Origin: Anadara kagoshimensis
Taxonomy: Eukaryota > Mollusca > Bivalvia > Arcoida > Arcidae
Reading direction: 5' to 3'
Length of the DNA: 64,000 bases
Assembly: GCA_021292105.1 (NCBI GenBank)
Contig: CM037874.1
Span: forward strand, 31,450,800 to 31,514,799
The notes below the pieces were generated by a model. The model was not told the origin of the DNA, ran no database searches, and saw only the letters and a list, made by a program, of their open reading frames with translations. The position numbers and the translations under genes are program-made. Positions 23,521-35,189 of this stretch are shown here, one piece after another. Position 1 is the first letter of the stretch, and each line of letters opens with the position of its first letter.

Positions 23521-24597
23521 GAAAATATGGTCCCGATTTTGTGAACTCAACTCCTCTTACAGTTTTTAACCAAAAACCTTGAAACTTCACAGAATGTTTC
23601 TATATATATTGAGGATGTGCACCTGACTTTATGGAAATATTTCAAGATTTTTCACCCATTTTTCCAGACTTTGAAACTTAGTTACTTTTTTGCAAGTATT
23701 TGAATGGGGTACCTACTTTGTGAACTCACTCCTCTTACAGTTTTCAACCAAAAACCTTGAAACTTCACAGAATGTTTCTATATATATATTGAAGATGTGC
23801 ACCTGACTTTATGGAAATATTTCAAGATTTTTTCCCCATTTTTCCAGACTTTGAAACTTAGTCACTTTTTAGCAAGTTTTTGAATGGGGGTACCTACTTT
23901 GTGAACTCACTCTTCTTACAGTTTTCAACCAAAAGCCTTGAAACTTCAAAGAATTTTTCTATATATATTGAGGATGTGCACCTGACTTTATGGAAATATT
24001 TCAAGATTTTTTCCCCATTTTTCCAGACTTTGAAACTTAGTCACTTTTTAGCAAGTTTTTGAATGGGGGTACCAACTTTGTGAACTCACTCCTCTTACAG
24101 TTTTCAACCAAAAGCCTTGAAACTTCAAAGAATTTTTCTATATATATTGAGGATGTGCACCTGACTTTATGGAAATATTTCAAGATTTTTTCCCCATTTT
24201 TCCAGACTTTAAACTTAGTTACTTTTTAGCAAGTATTTGAATGGGGGTACCTACTTAGTGAACTCACTCCTCTTACAGTTTTCAACCAAAAACCTTGAAA
24301 CTTCACAGAATGTTTATATATATATATTGAAGATGTGCACCTGAATTTATGGAAATATTTCAAGATGTTTTCCCCATTTTTTCAGACTTTGAAACTTAGT
24401 CACTTTTTAGCAAGTTTTTGAATGGGGGTACCTACTTTGTGAACTCACTCCTCTTACAGTTTTCAACCTAAAGTCTTGAAACTTCAAAGAATGTTTCTAT
24501 ATATATATTGAGGATGTGCACCTGACTTTATGAAAATATTTCAAGATTTTTCCCCATTTTTCCAGACTGAAACTTAATTAGTTACTATGTACTGTAT
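23521..24597. repeat. ~180-bp tandem repeat, six units
   Basis: Each unit begins near GTGAACTCACTCCTCTTACA, continues with an A/T-rich part containing TATATATATTGA and GATGTGCACCTGACTTTATG, and ends AGCAAGTTTTTGAATGGGGG. Unit starts are near 23541, 23720, 23900, 24080, 24259 and 24439. Units differ by a few percent. It lies downstream of ARMC5 with no gene inside. Confidence 0.93.
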
Positions 24598-24957
24598 ATA
24601 TCAAAATATTATCAAAGATGTGCACCTAACTTAATGACAACCTGGGCTTACCCGGCCCATCGAGTCTTTGACCCATTTTATTTTATGAATGTAAGATAAA
24701 ATACACTTTGAATAAAGTACACCAATTGATTTATATTCCCTTTTCATTTATAATTTTTCTTTAAGTATTATTTTTTAATTTTTGGAACAATTAAAAAATA
24801 TAAAATATTATCATGGGTCATTTGAAATGGTAAAAATAACATGTAAAATGTAATAATCAATTTTGCAAGTTTATTTTACTTTTTAAACATAATCCCGTCT
24901 CCCTATTGGGATATTAGAAAATAAACAGTCCCTTTCCATGTGTAAAATTGCCTTTTT

Positions 24958-26680
24958 AGGTCACCGGAGCAACCTCCTGAAGGCGACCTATAGTGGAAGT
25001 TGTTTATCTGTTGTGCTGCCTGCATCATAAACATTTTCAACTTCTCCAGAACCAGTTAACCATTGATAGTGAAAGTGGATATTGATGTTCTTTTGGCAAA
25101 GTCCTTTCAAGTTTGTGAAAATTGGTTGACCTTGACCTATATTCAAGGTCACAGTGACCTAAAGTAACAAAACCTTAAAGGTCTTCTTGTCATGAACCAA
25201 AAAGATATAAGCTTGAACCAAAAGAGATATGAGCTTAAAATTTCATATATTGCATCAGGACAAAAGGTCTTCCAAGTTTGTAAAGGTGGTTGACCTTGAC
25301 CTACATTTAAGGTCACAGTGACCTAAAATAACAAGACCTTTAAACATCTTGTCATGAACCAAAAGGACTATGACCTTGAAACTTTATATATAGCATTAGG
25401 ACAAAAAAGACCGCCAAGTTTGCAAAATTGGTTGACCGTGACCTACATTAAAGGTCACATTGACCTAAAGAAGTACAAATCTTCTTGTAATGTATTAAAA
25501 GGTCTAGGAGCTTGAAACTCCATATACATGTATAAAGCATCAGGAGATAAAGCTTTTACTAAGCTTGCAAAGCTGGTTGACCTTGACCTACATTCAAAGT
25601 CACAGTAACCTTTAAACCTTATTTAGCATCACAATGAAAAGGTCTACCTAGTTGGTAGTTGACCTAAAGAAGAACAACCTCTTCTTGACATGTATTGAAA
25701 GGTCTATGAGCTTGAAACTCCATATACATGTAAAAGCATCAGGAGATAAATCTTTACTAAGTTTGCAAAGCTGGTTGACCTTGACCTATATTCAAGGTCA
25801 TAGTAACTTAGTAGAATAACCTTGAAACATCTTATTGCTATGCATTGAAAGACCTAGGCACTTTAGACTTCATATATGATTCCAGAACAAGAACCTCTAG
25901 TAGGTTGCAAGGCTGATTGATGTTGACCTACTTTCAAGGTCATAGTGACCTAAAGTAGTAAGAACTTAATGTCTTCATTTTACGAATCCAAAGGCCTATG
26001 AGCGGGAAACAAAAAAGGTCTACTTAGCATTGGAAGTTAGTTTATCTTGACATATATTCAAGGTTATGGTGACCTTAAGTAAAAGTTAAACTAAAAACAC
26101 TTTGTCACGAGCAGAAATGACTAGAATCGTCAAACTTTATATAAAAAACCAGGACATAAAGCTATAATAAATTGCAAATCTGGTAGATTTGACCAACTTT
26201 CAAGGTCACAGTGACCAAAAATAACGACTTGAAACATTTTTTGTTATGAACTAAAAGACCTTGTCGCTTGAAACTTCACATACAGCTTAAAACTTCTCAT
26301 GTAGCATCAGGACATGAAGCTCTTCCAAGTTTGTAAAGTGAATTACCTAGATCTACATTGAAGGTCATAGTGACCTAATGAAATGAAACCTGAAAACAAC
26401 CAAAAGACCTTGGAGCTTGAAACTTCATCAGAACAAAAAGTTCTACCAATTATGGGAAACTAGTTGACCTTGACCTATATTCAAGGCTGTAGTGACCTTA
26501 AGTAGTATGCAAAACTTTAAAACGTCTTTTTCATTTTTTAAAAAACATTAAGGCTTGTAATTTGATATATAGTATCAGGATATGAAGTTCTACTTTGTTT
26601 GCGAAGCTAATTGACCTTGAGCTACCTTCAGGCTCTACTAAGTTGGTTGACCTTAATCTCAGGTGACCATTGTTACAACA
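24958..26680. repeat. Degenerate ~150-bp tandem array with TGACCTTGACCT and AGGTCAnnnTGACCT
   Basis: The array opens with GGTCACCGGAGCAACCTCCT, a style of dispersed repeat common in molluscs. It then repeats a module of roughly 130-160 bp: GTTGACCTTGACCTACATTC, AAGGTCACAGTGACCT, then AACTTCATATATAGCATCAGGAC-like sequence (shown here only in part). About ten diverged modules can be counted. Perfect AGGTCAnnnTGACCT occurs at 25146, 25310, 25452, 25937 and 26362. Confidence 0.88.
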
Positions 26681-27171
26681 GCAGCCTACCCTTTTGAAAT
26701 CCTGGCTGGAACACTGGTCTGACAACAGTGACAGTTCATATCATCTTATTAACTTTAATGTCTTTATAATCTATATTCACATGTTTAAAATATTTAAAAG
26801 TTCGTTATTTTGGTCCTTCGGAAGCATTTGGAGAAGAAATTAGAACAACATCTGGGATTAATGTTAAAATTTAATTGCCTTTCTTTGACTGAATACTTTG
26901 AAATTACAAACAATGCAGTTTATTTATAGTAGGATCAAGATCCAATTTCCCTGTTCGGTCAGCACCATCGGTGCTTTGATTTATGTCTGTGATAAAAAAA
27001 TTGAGTCTGATAAGTATGTCTCTTATTCTAAGGTTGTCATAGCTATATTTGACTTTGCATAGTCCTATGTTTCTTTCATTCCCATTTTTATTTCACACAT
27101 GGTTAAGCTAGCTGTCATGTGGTGATTTTGTATTTTCATTAAAATAATGCATTCAAAATCAGCGCAAATTG

Positions 27172-28180
27172 TCAGTTCTAATTTTGAATGTATTATTTTA
27201 ATAAAAAAAATCAAAATCAGCACATGACATAGCTAAACAGGAAGTGTTACCCTTTTCAAGCACCTGATTTACTGTACTGGTGGAAATTTAGATGTTTAAC
27301 TAAATTTGCCAATTTTCAAAGTTTTTAATTTGCTTTTGGATTATGATTTAAACATGGACTGGTATGGCTTTTCTTTTAATAAAGTGAAGTTTTTTTTACT
27401 CATTTGTCATATTTGTCCCCCATCTCTTTCCTTGTTTTTGTTTGGTACATTTTGTTGGTGGATGGCTTTTATCTTATATGTTTCTATGTTATTTTTCTGA
27501 AACATTCTACAGCAAAACCTCATGAAAATGTCGCTGGATAACTTTGTCACCTCATTTATCACTATTTTATTTTAAAGTACCAAAACCCATATCTTCTCAA
27601 ATTAATCACCAACCCCCTTACAATGCCAAAATTTTACTGAAAAATGGGTGGTGATGAAACAAGGTTATACTGTATATTTGAGTTCTTCATAATTGCATTC
27701 TGTGTTCACATGAGTTGATTATTTTGTTTCATTTTTGGCACAGAATTCTGTTGTTTTTCATTTCAAAGAAATATTTTAACTTTAAGCATGCCACTTGTGC
27801 CTAATACTTAATCAAGACTTGTTCCATGTTGTCCTAGTTGCTAGTTCTGGATTCGATATTTCTGAAAAATAATGTACAACTAAGCAGTTTCAAACCTTGG
27901 AACCATGAAGATAACTGCTGTTTTCTTAACAACAAAAATACTACCCAAAATTAGATCAAGAACTTATTTGTTGTCATTCCACATGAACACAACCGAAATC
28001 CAATAGAGCTAATTCGATTTGCTGATCAGTCACTTGAACACAGTCCCAAAATTAAATAAGGGTTATCTGTTGTCTCTCTCCTTTAACATAACTCAATATC
28101 ATAACAAGGGTTAAATGTTTTTCATGCCTCTTGAACACAATACAAATTAAAATCAAGACATGGTCCAATGCTCAAGACAC

Positions 28181-28217
<37 letters not shown>

Positions 28218-28612
28218 GTTTTCAAATAGCTAAGGTATACAGCTAGTTAATGGATTTTCAGTCATATGGCGGTACAATTTAAGTATCGAGACACATACAA
28301 CACAAACTATTCACCACAAAATGTACCAAACAAAAATCAAGAAAAGAGATGCAGGACAAATATGTACTCAGACGATTGATAAAAAACTTCTCAATTAAAA
28401 GAATCAAAATTATACCAGTCCGTGTTCAAATCACAGCCCAAATCACAATACAAAAACAAAGTAAAAACTTTGAAAATTGGCAAATTTAATTAAACATCTA
28501 ATTTCCACCACGACAGTGTCATCAGGTGCTCGGAAAGGTAACACTTCCTGTTTAGATGTGTCATGTGCTTATTTTGAATTTTTATTAAAAAATGCATTCA
28601 AATTCAAGGATT
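27172..28612. mobile_element. 1.4-kb foldback element with ~200-bp inverted arms
   Basis: The left arm 27172-27380 and right arm 28405-28612 are inverted copies. They share GCACATGACAYAKCTAAACA-like sequence, AACAGGAAGTGTTACC, AAGCACCTGAT / GAGCACCTGAT and TTGCCAATTTTCAAAGTTTT. The interior has no usable coding frame and a GA microsatellite at about 28183-28218. The arm also matches dispersed fragments elsewhere. Confidence 0.75.
28181..28220. repeat. GA microsatellite inside the 1.4-kb foldback element
   Basis: About 19 GA units with one C interruption. Confidence 0.95.
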
Positions 28613-29110
28613 AAATATCTTTGACCTTGGTTTGATAAAAGAAAGCAATATTTCAGAAGGTAAAATATGCATTAAACACATTCAAAGAGTGCCAAGTCAT
28701 GACCTTGAACTTTTACCTTGATGCCGTTTTAGGGATAGTTTTATGAAAACATCAATACTGAATTGAAAATCCCCATTAAATTTACATATATAACAATTTA
28801 AATTTTATTCCATCAGTACTGTCATGGCTAAAATTGACCTTGGTTCCATGTTAAAAAATACTTCAAACCATCAAATTTTTTTTTCTGTATTGAAATATTT
28901 TGGTGATTGCTAAAATAATTGCAAGGTAAAAGGTAAAAGAAAACTACATAATGACCTTGACATTGACACCATTTGTAATCTTAACATGAAAATCAAAACT
29001 AGAAAACCCTATAGAAAATCTTTACATATAGGTAAAATATAGCAATTCAAGCCTCATTTCGTAAATAAGGCCATAATCTTGACCTTCATGAAGAAAAGCA
29101 ATGCCTCAAA
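28612..29110. repeat. Diverged dispersed repeat rich in TGACCTTG
   Basis: GACCTTG recurs at about 28620, 28700, 28837, 28950 and 29080 with A-rich spacers and KAATATTTCA-like fragments. It looks like a decayed relative of the array at 25.0-26.7 kb. No gene is seen. Confidence 0.5.
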
Positions 29111-29302
29111 ACATAAAAAATTCAAAACATTTTACATTTTTAAATTTTAGCCCAAAATCTTGCAACAATTTTTTCCCGAAATGAACAGTCTATTTAAGCT
29201 TTAGACTCCAGACATGCCAAACATCACATATCTTAAGTATTATTCTGTCCGTTTGATGTTGCTTCGTTTTAGTTCTAGTTTATATGTTTTTTCGGCTTCA
29301 AC

Positions 29303-30518
29303 AAAAGGATGATTCTCAAAACGCCGAGCTATCCGCCTATAGGATTCAAAATTTAAAAGTATGTTATAAACATGTTTATAGTGGAAAAACCTAAAGCTAC
29401 TATCATTTTGTAAAAGTTTATACGCTAAAAATCTCAGTAAAATATTGCATTATATGTTTAACACGTGTAATCTTTTAGGTTTGTCTCCGTATAACTCTAT
29501 ACAAACATGGTACAAGTCAGTGAAAATCAACATGTTTTTAATAAATACATATAGAGCGCATGTCTCTCCATTAAAGATATTTTGAATACAAAAACTACCT
29601 TATTTTATTGTTAGATATGCGAAGTATGGTTAATGGAGAGATATGCGCTGACAGTGAATTTTGCAAAAATCAGTGTTTAGAGAATTATCCCAATATAACC
29701 TCTTACTACACCTTACTGTACTCGTACTTGATATTAATAAACTCTCGTTGTCAACAATTACCTGCGTGGTGTAGTGGATATGTGTAGGGACTATTATGTG
29801 TTATGTTATGGGTTCGTATACCGAAAATGACATTTTATTTTTATCTTAATTCATTTTAATAAAATTTATATTTTACGGCTTTAATTCTTTCTTTTATCTC
29901 ACTTTGTGTTAGAATTGAAATATTTATTTCTGCAACAAATAACAAAATAGAAATACATTTGCTTAATACAAATATAACATATGTATACAACGATATTACA
30001 CACGTGTCATTTCCCCGGGCGTGTGTTTCCTGACCGATGAACACGTACTAGTAAATAAAATGCCAAAACATTAAACTGTTCAAAGTGCAATCTTCGCACG
30101 AATAATGCTATAGATGAAAAGTCGGGGTAGGTATCATATGTGATAAATGTCACTAGCTGAGCAAGATTGAAGATCATGAGCCTGTGGTTCCTCCAATAGA
30201 CTTGAAATTTAAATGTATAGACCTACTCATTTTGAGTTGCGGCAAATCAAATGTCATTTGCTTTATTTTCAAAGAAAAAGTTCCCTAACGAAACTTGCAC
30301 TAATTAAGGCAAGAATAGACATTTTGTCAAATAAGGCACATCATTATAAAAAAGGAAGGAAAATGTTATTTATATGCAACCTATATATTTACACAGAGAT
30401 TTATTTATATTTGGCCTCAAGTAATGACGCCTATAGAGGCTCGAAAAGGGTGTAACCTAGTTTCTTGCGTATTAATTCCTATAGGAGGATAGCTCGGCGT
30501 TTTGGGAATCATCCTTTT
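29303..30518. mobile_element. ~1.2-kb element with ~45-bp terminal inverted repeats
   Basis: AAAGGATGATTCTCAAAACG and CCGAGCTATCCGCCTATAGG at 29306-29343 are inverted at 30480-30518 (CCTATAGGAGGATAGCTCGG, CGTTTTGGGAATCATCCTTTT). Several short frames inside show no recognisable transposase. Confidence 0.65.
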
Positions 30519-30521
30519 AAC

Positions 30522-30704
30522 TTTGCTTTGGGATTGTAATTTGGAAATGGATTGCTATGTTTGTTCTTTATTTCGTTTTACTTTGAAACCCATTTTTCCA
30601 ATGTTAAACCGACGGAGAGCATAGGCCTTACGTTACTAATGCAATAAGTCAAAAAACAAACATAGCAATCCATTTCCAAATTACAATCTCAAAGCAGAGT
30701 TAAA
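30522..30704. mobile_element. Palindromic element adjacent to the 1.2-kb element
   Basis: Left arm TTTGCTTTGGGATTGTAATT then TGGAAATGGATTGCTATGTT; right arm 30653-30700 is its inverse with two differences. Loop about 85 bp. Confidence 0.75.
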
Positions 30705-31084
30705 ATTTTGAAACACAAATTAAGTTAAACACGCGAATTGGGAAAGGAGTGAGGTCAGGTGCTTCGGACTAGGATTGTTAATAAATGTAACGTCGTCTAT
30801 ATATCTATATACATATGTATCTTCATAATTAAGAAACAAATCAGCGAGCAATGGTGCACATTTTGTGCCCATAGGCATACCGATTGCTTGCTGAAAAATT
30901 ATACTACCAAACCAAAAAAAATCTTAAAACTTTGTGCATTACAAATTTCCCTAGAAATCGCAGGTTTGGAAATTTTATCTCTAACAACACCATTTTAGAA
31001 GGTTAATTTTCTTTTCTTAACTTTTATCTTGAGAACAGGATTCTATAAATAATATATAACCGGTAAAATTTGACAATTACATAG

Positions 31085-31297
31085 TACAGGCCTGTCAAAA
31101 GTTCAACACTAGGCTAACAGATTTGTTCCGCATTGGCAGGTCATCTCGACCCCTTGTTTGCTGCATCTCGGCAGCTCTTCGACAGTTGCAATATATCCTT
31201 TGGCAGTGACTAGCTATCCATATTTCAGTAAATCGGGCGTCAGTCGGGTTTCGACTCCTTTTCATCAGCTCGGTGTTAAACTTTCGACGGGTCTGTA
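31085..31297. mobile_element. Family D TIR element, copy 1
   Basis: TACAGGCCTGTCAAAAGTTC AACAC at the left and its counterpart GTGTTAAACTTTCGACGGGT CTGTA at the right are inverted ends (about 25 bp). The interior contains TCGACCCCTTGTTTGCTGC and CAGTGACTAGCTATCCATAT. Confidence 0.82.
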
Positions 31298-31979
31298 TTG
31301 TATGTACAAGTAATACGTACAATTAATTTCATCGAATCTGTAAATTTTATATAGCAAATAATATATGTCGTATATGTACAACCATTGATCATTTTCCCAG
31401 AATTCATGTTTAACAAGAAATCGGATTACTTCCGCCTATTTGCTTCACGTATAACGAGCAATTAATTAAAACCTGGTGCATATATGTTAAGTTTTGTTAT
31501 TAGTTTGGACAGAGAGCGAAAATATTTTATCTTCTTTAAAATCAACATTGTGGGCGATGAAAACACAATATACGGGGATAATTTTGTTTAGATGTTAGCC
31601 AATGAGACGATACTTCATCTGAAACTGGCAATAAAAACAATTTCTTTTACCACCAGAGAAAGTATCAAGACGAAAATCCAATCTTGACAGCGAAATAAAC
31701 GAGCCCTCATAATTATAAGTTTATACAACTATTACACAAGATATGACAGAGACTAGGGACATATTTCAGTTTTGTTGTTGTTGTCATAACATGAAAAATA
31801 TGAATTAACATAGAAGTGTACATTTTAATGTTTTAACTGCAGAAAACAGTACATAGTAACATAATCTAATCTAAACGCCAGCGGCTAAAATTGTCTCGTT
31901 TTAACAGGCAATTTGTGAATAAACGATATTATTTTAACAAATTAAGCGAAGACTTGGACTGATGGAAAATAACAGTTTC

Positions 31980-32640
31980 TTCAGCAGCATGTGACGGTGT
32001 TCACTTTACGAATTCAAATTATAGGACTAGATTTGTTGGAAATGATATCTCTTTCACAAAGAGGTTTGCATTGTCTCCAGAAGCACGTGGTAGTATTCAG
32101 ACAATGCATTCAACTTTATTGAAGAACCAGACTGTCTTAGCTAACACTGTTAGTAATGGGCAATTTCTTTATAGGAGTGTTAACTAGAGGACAACGTTGT
32201 TGCATTTACACTTATAGGTTAAAGCTTCCTTTGTTTCAAAAGACAATTAGTGATTTATAAAACATGTATGTTTATTGGGATAGTGTCTAAAAGATTTTTG
32301 CAGTGCCATAAGCACTTGGCAGCGAACTCTTCGTGGAACAAACTTCTTTTAATAAAATACGAAGCAGTTGGTGAAGTTTCCGTTTCTTCTGGAGCACGTG
32401 GTAGTGACCGCTAACGGTATGAAAAAACTCCTTGAAGAATTAATTAGTTCGTAAAAGAACAAACAATGAGAGAATAGTTTCAGTTTCAGCGTGTCTTCAT
32501 TGACACGTGGTAGTGATCGTTGTATGGAACAAACTCCTTGAAGAGTTAATATTCGTTCCTTTCTAGTAATAGAACAAACAATGGGTGAATAGTGTTAGTT
32601 TACTCTGGAGCACGTGGTATTGACCTATTTTATGGATGCA
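31980..32640. repeat. Degenerate ~108-bp tandem repeat with CACGTGGTAGT, upstream of the GPCR
   Basis: GAGCACGTGGTAGTGACC-like cores lie at 32084, 32395, 32504 and 32611 (positions of CACGTG), with a decayed version at about 32309 and possibly 31990. AACTCCTTGAAGA and GAACAAACAATG recur between them. Spacing is about 107-109 bp, or about three times that. It lies 0.6-1.2 kb before the GPCR start codon. Confidence 0.75.
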
Positions 32641-33221
32641 ACTTTGTTTTGTTCTAAGAAGCAATTTTTTACATTAAAAATATTTCTTGCAAGACATTTT
32701 TGTGGATTTGGTAAGACATGTTTCATTATGTCCAAGTCCGGTTGGTTTTGCTGGCTTCTTGTGGAGATGACCGTTCATGCATTCATGATGTGATTCTTAA
32801 AGACGTTTTATTACACGTCATTAAAAGTACAAGCACTATTATATAATGTGAAATGCCATTCTGTACAAGGGTTTTACGGATCACGAGTTCCAGTATACTC
32901 TTAATTTGTGGCATTTTGAAACATGTTTACTGGTTGAATATAAGGCGGTTATTAAACAGTACAAAGGTTTCCATTTGCATTTGAGAAAACAACAATATCT
33001 AGAATACGCCAGATGAAATATATCATGGCTAATAAGAAATATGGAAAATGTAATTAATTTATATTCTATTTAGTTAATTGTATTCAAGTTTCCGAGGTAA
33101 ATTTTTAGCTTTTATACAGCGACTTTATCATTAATTTGAGAAAATACATCAGATCTGACAGACAAGTTTCCGTGTGGTGATTTGTTTTATTTTTCTGCAT
33201 GAATGAATATTTTAAGCTAGA

Positions 33222-34466
33222 ATGGATGTAAGCAACAAGGAGAGATTAATTCGTATGTCTAAAATGTACAAACTGGTCCCAAATCAACCTGAAAATAGTG
33301 TGAATACTTCAACAGAATCGTCTTCAGATGGCCCGCCATATTTACCTTTAGATTTTAAACTTTTATATCAGAATGGATTTGAAATATATTTATACGGATA
33401 CGCAATGCCGGTGACTGCAGTGGTTACATTGTTTCTAAACATATTTATGTTATTTGCATTCGTCAGGAAACGAATGAGAAACACAACTCATGTTTTATTA
33501 GGAGCTATAGCTATTTGTGATTCTCTAACGGCTATATTCCCGGCGAGCATATTTTTCACTGTTTTTATTGTGTTGGATATCCGAGGCATTCTGCCCTATC
33601 ATCTATGTAGAGTATGGTATATATTTTCAGAGTCATTTCCTATTATATTTCATTCCACTTCAATATTATTGACAGTATATATGGCCGCTCAGCGGTTCAT
33701 CTGTGTAATGTACCCATTGTCAATGTTACGACTGTGTACAACAAGGAGAACCCTTGTTGCCATTTTTGTTTCCTTTATAATTTGTATTATATTTGAAGGC
33801 TTTGAATGGACTATTTACAACTACAGCAAAGTTAACATAATTGTAAATAATTCGGCATATAACAGGACAATAGACGGGTGTATTATACAACCAACCACAT
33901 GGATCAAAAATCAAATTCAGCTGTATAACACTGTACACTTTCTAATTCGTGTGATCGGATTTAAAGTTCTTCCATGTGTTTTACTTTTCGTGTTTAAAAT
34001 AGGAATGTTGAGGAAAATTTATCAATCTAAGAAATGGCGGAGAAACGTTTCAACAACAACAGTCAGACGTAAGACGAATCAAGAAGCTCGTTTAACCGTG
34101 ATGACAATGTGGATCGTTGGCGCTTTTCTTGTTGTAGAAACTCCAGCGGCAATTATAATGTCCCTTTATGCCGCGTTTGCAGTAACTGGAAACCTGATTG
34201 TCCCTGAGAGGGACCTGTACACGGCAACAGTGATCGCGAATTTTGTGATTATTCTAACGTTTCCGTCTAATTTTGTGATCTATTGTTGCTGTAGTAGACA
34301 ATTTAGAGACGCTTTGAAAGAAACCGTGAATTGTTCCGGAGAATCTCTGACAAGAAATAATAGCAACGTTTTCTCCAAATCACGGCGGATCTATAGTCAA
34401 AATACTGAACAAACATTCACAAATATGACATTGAATGATGAGAAAAGAACGGAATCTAAATGTTAG
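33222..34466 (+). CDS. Class A GPCR, peptide receptor of the sex-peptide/myosuppressin-receptor-like type
   Basis: This is a single-exon ORF of 414 residues with seven hydrophobic segments at about 60-82, 88-117, 142-165, 177-199, 236-266, 290-321 and 333-356. Class A landmarks are visible: N73 in TM1, D100 in TM2, the cysteine pair C129/C220, and a TM7 end SNFVIYC followed by SRQFRDALKE as helix 8. The TM3 motif is QRF (157-159) in place of DRY, and TM6 carries ETP. Both, together with the TM7/helix 8 style, recall the invertebrate FMRFamide/myosuppressin/sex-peptide receptor group, which signals through G proteins at the plasma membrane. N-terminal and second-loop NxS/T sites (near N28, N210, N214) could be glycosylated. 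AATAAA follows at 34497. The ligand cannot be deduced from sequence. No close paralogue is visible in the window. Confidence 0.87.
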   Translation: MDVSNKERLIRMSKMYKLVPNQPENSVNTSTESSSDGPPYLPLDFKLLYQNGFEIYLYGYAMPVTAVVTLFLNIFMLFAFVRKRMRNTTHVLLGAIAICDSLTAIFPASIFFTVFIVLDIRGILPYHLCRVWYIFSESFPIIFHSTSILLTVYMAAQRFICVMYPLSMLRLCTTRRTLVAIFVSFIICIIFEGFEWTIYNYSKVNIIVNNSAYNRTIDGCIIQPTTWIKNQIQLYNTVHFLIRVIGFKVLPCVLLFVFKIGMLRKIYQSKKWRRNVSTTTVRRKTNQEARLTVMTMWIVGAFLVVETPAAIIMSLYAAFAVTGNLIVPERDLYTATVIANFVIILTFPSNFVIYCCCSRQFRDALKETVNCSGESLTRNNSNVFSKSRRIYSQNTEQTFTNMTLNDEKRTESKC

Positions 34467-34496
34467 GTAATGATGTTTTTACTTCTGTTTTTTTAA

Positions 34497-34502
34497 AATA
34501 AA
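34497..34502 (+). promoter_or_regulatory. Candidate polyadenylation signal of the GPCR gene
   Basis: A canonical AATAAA lies 31 bases after the stop codon of the GPCR, which would give a very short 3' UTR. Confidence 0.45.
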
Positions 34503-34640
34503 GTACGGTTTAGAATTAAAAATCATTTTATTTTTTTCCAAGATCCTTATAGTTCATGTTTATGCTTTTAATGATGACTGAATAGACCACCAAAATCATA
34601 TTGTAATAAGTTTGATGTCTCTGTGTCCAGGATTGCCCTG

Positions 34641-34651
34641 TATATATACAC

Positions 34652-34731
<80 letters not shown>
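34641..34731. repeat. TA microsatellite
   Basis: About 40 TA units with one CG interruption near 34651. Confidence 0.97.
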
Positions 34732-34732
<1 letters not shown>

Positions 34733-34800
34733 ACGCCCCATAGTGCCATGTTCCTTTTACTTAATTTTGATTAAACACGTGGCGGGTAGCTAATTAGGAA

Positions 34801-35182
34801 GAGGGCGCGGTGGCCTAATGGATAAGACGTCAGTCTTCAAATCCAGGGTCTCTCACCGCTGTGAGTTCGAGTCCCGCTCGGACCACATGTGGGAAAGTGA
34901 ATTTTCCTTACCGTTGGCCTTTACTGATTCACCTGGTATCAGTATAATGGACTGAGGGAGTGGTACGCTTGTCTGCAGCGTACTGACTCTGTGAGCTAGC
35001 ACGGTAAAGTCGCCCTGAGTGCGCGCTAGTACAAGGCAGACCATACAACATACTCGCACTTCACATGCATACACAAAATTGTTCATAGATTAATTAATCC
35101 ATAGAGATTAATTAAAATAGTTCTCGTCGCGAATAGCTGAAAAATTGCTGATGCGACGTTAAGCAACATTCAACCAACCAAC
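34801..35182 (+). mobile_element. tRNA-derived SINE family F, copy 1, 12-bp TSD
   Basis: The tRNA-like head (GGTGGCCTAATGGATAAGAC, then GTTCGAGTCCC as box B) is followed by a body and the tail GCGACGTTAAGCAACATTCA ACCAACCAA. CTAATTAGGAAG flanks the element at 34790-34801 and 35182-35193, a perfect duplication of the target. Confidence 0.93.
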
Positions 35183-35189
35183 TAATTAG

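Noticed and set aside
34801..34890. Free-standing tRNA gene
   Set aside because: The tRNA-like head is part of a complete SINE with a target-site duplication, and the same body and tail occur at 42455.
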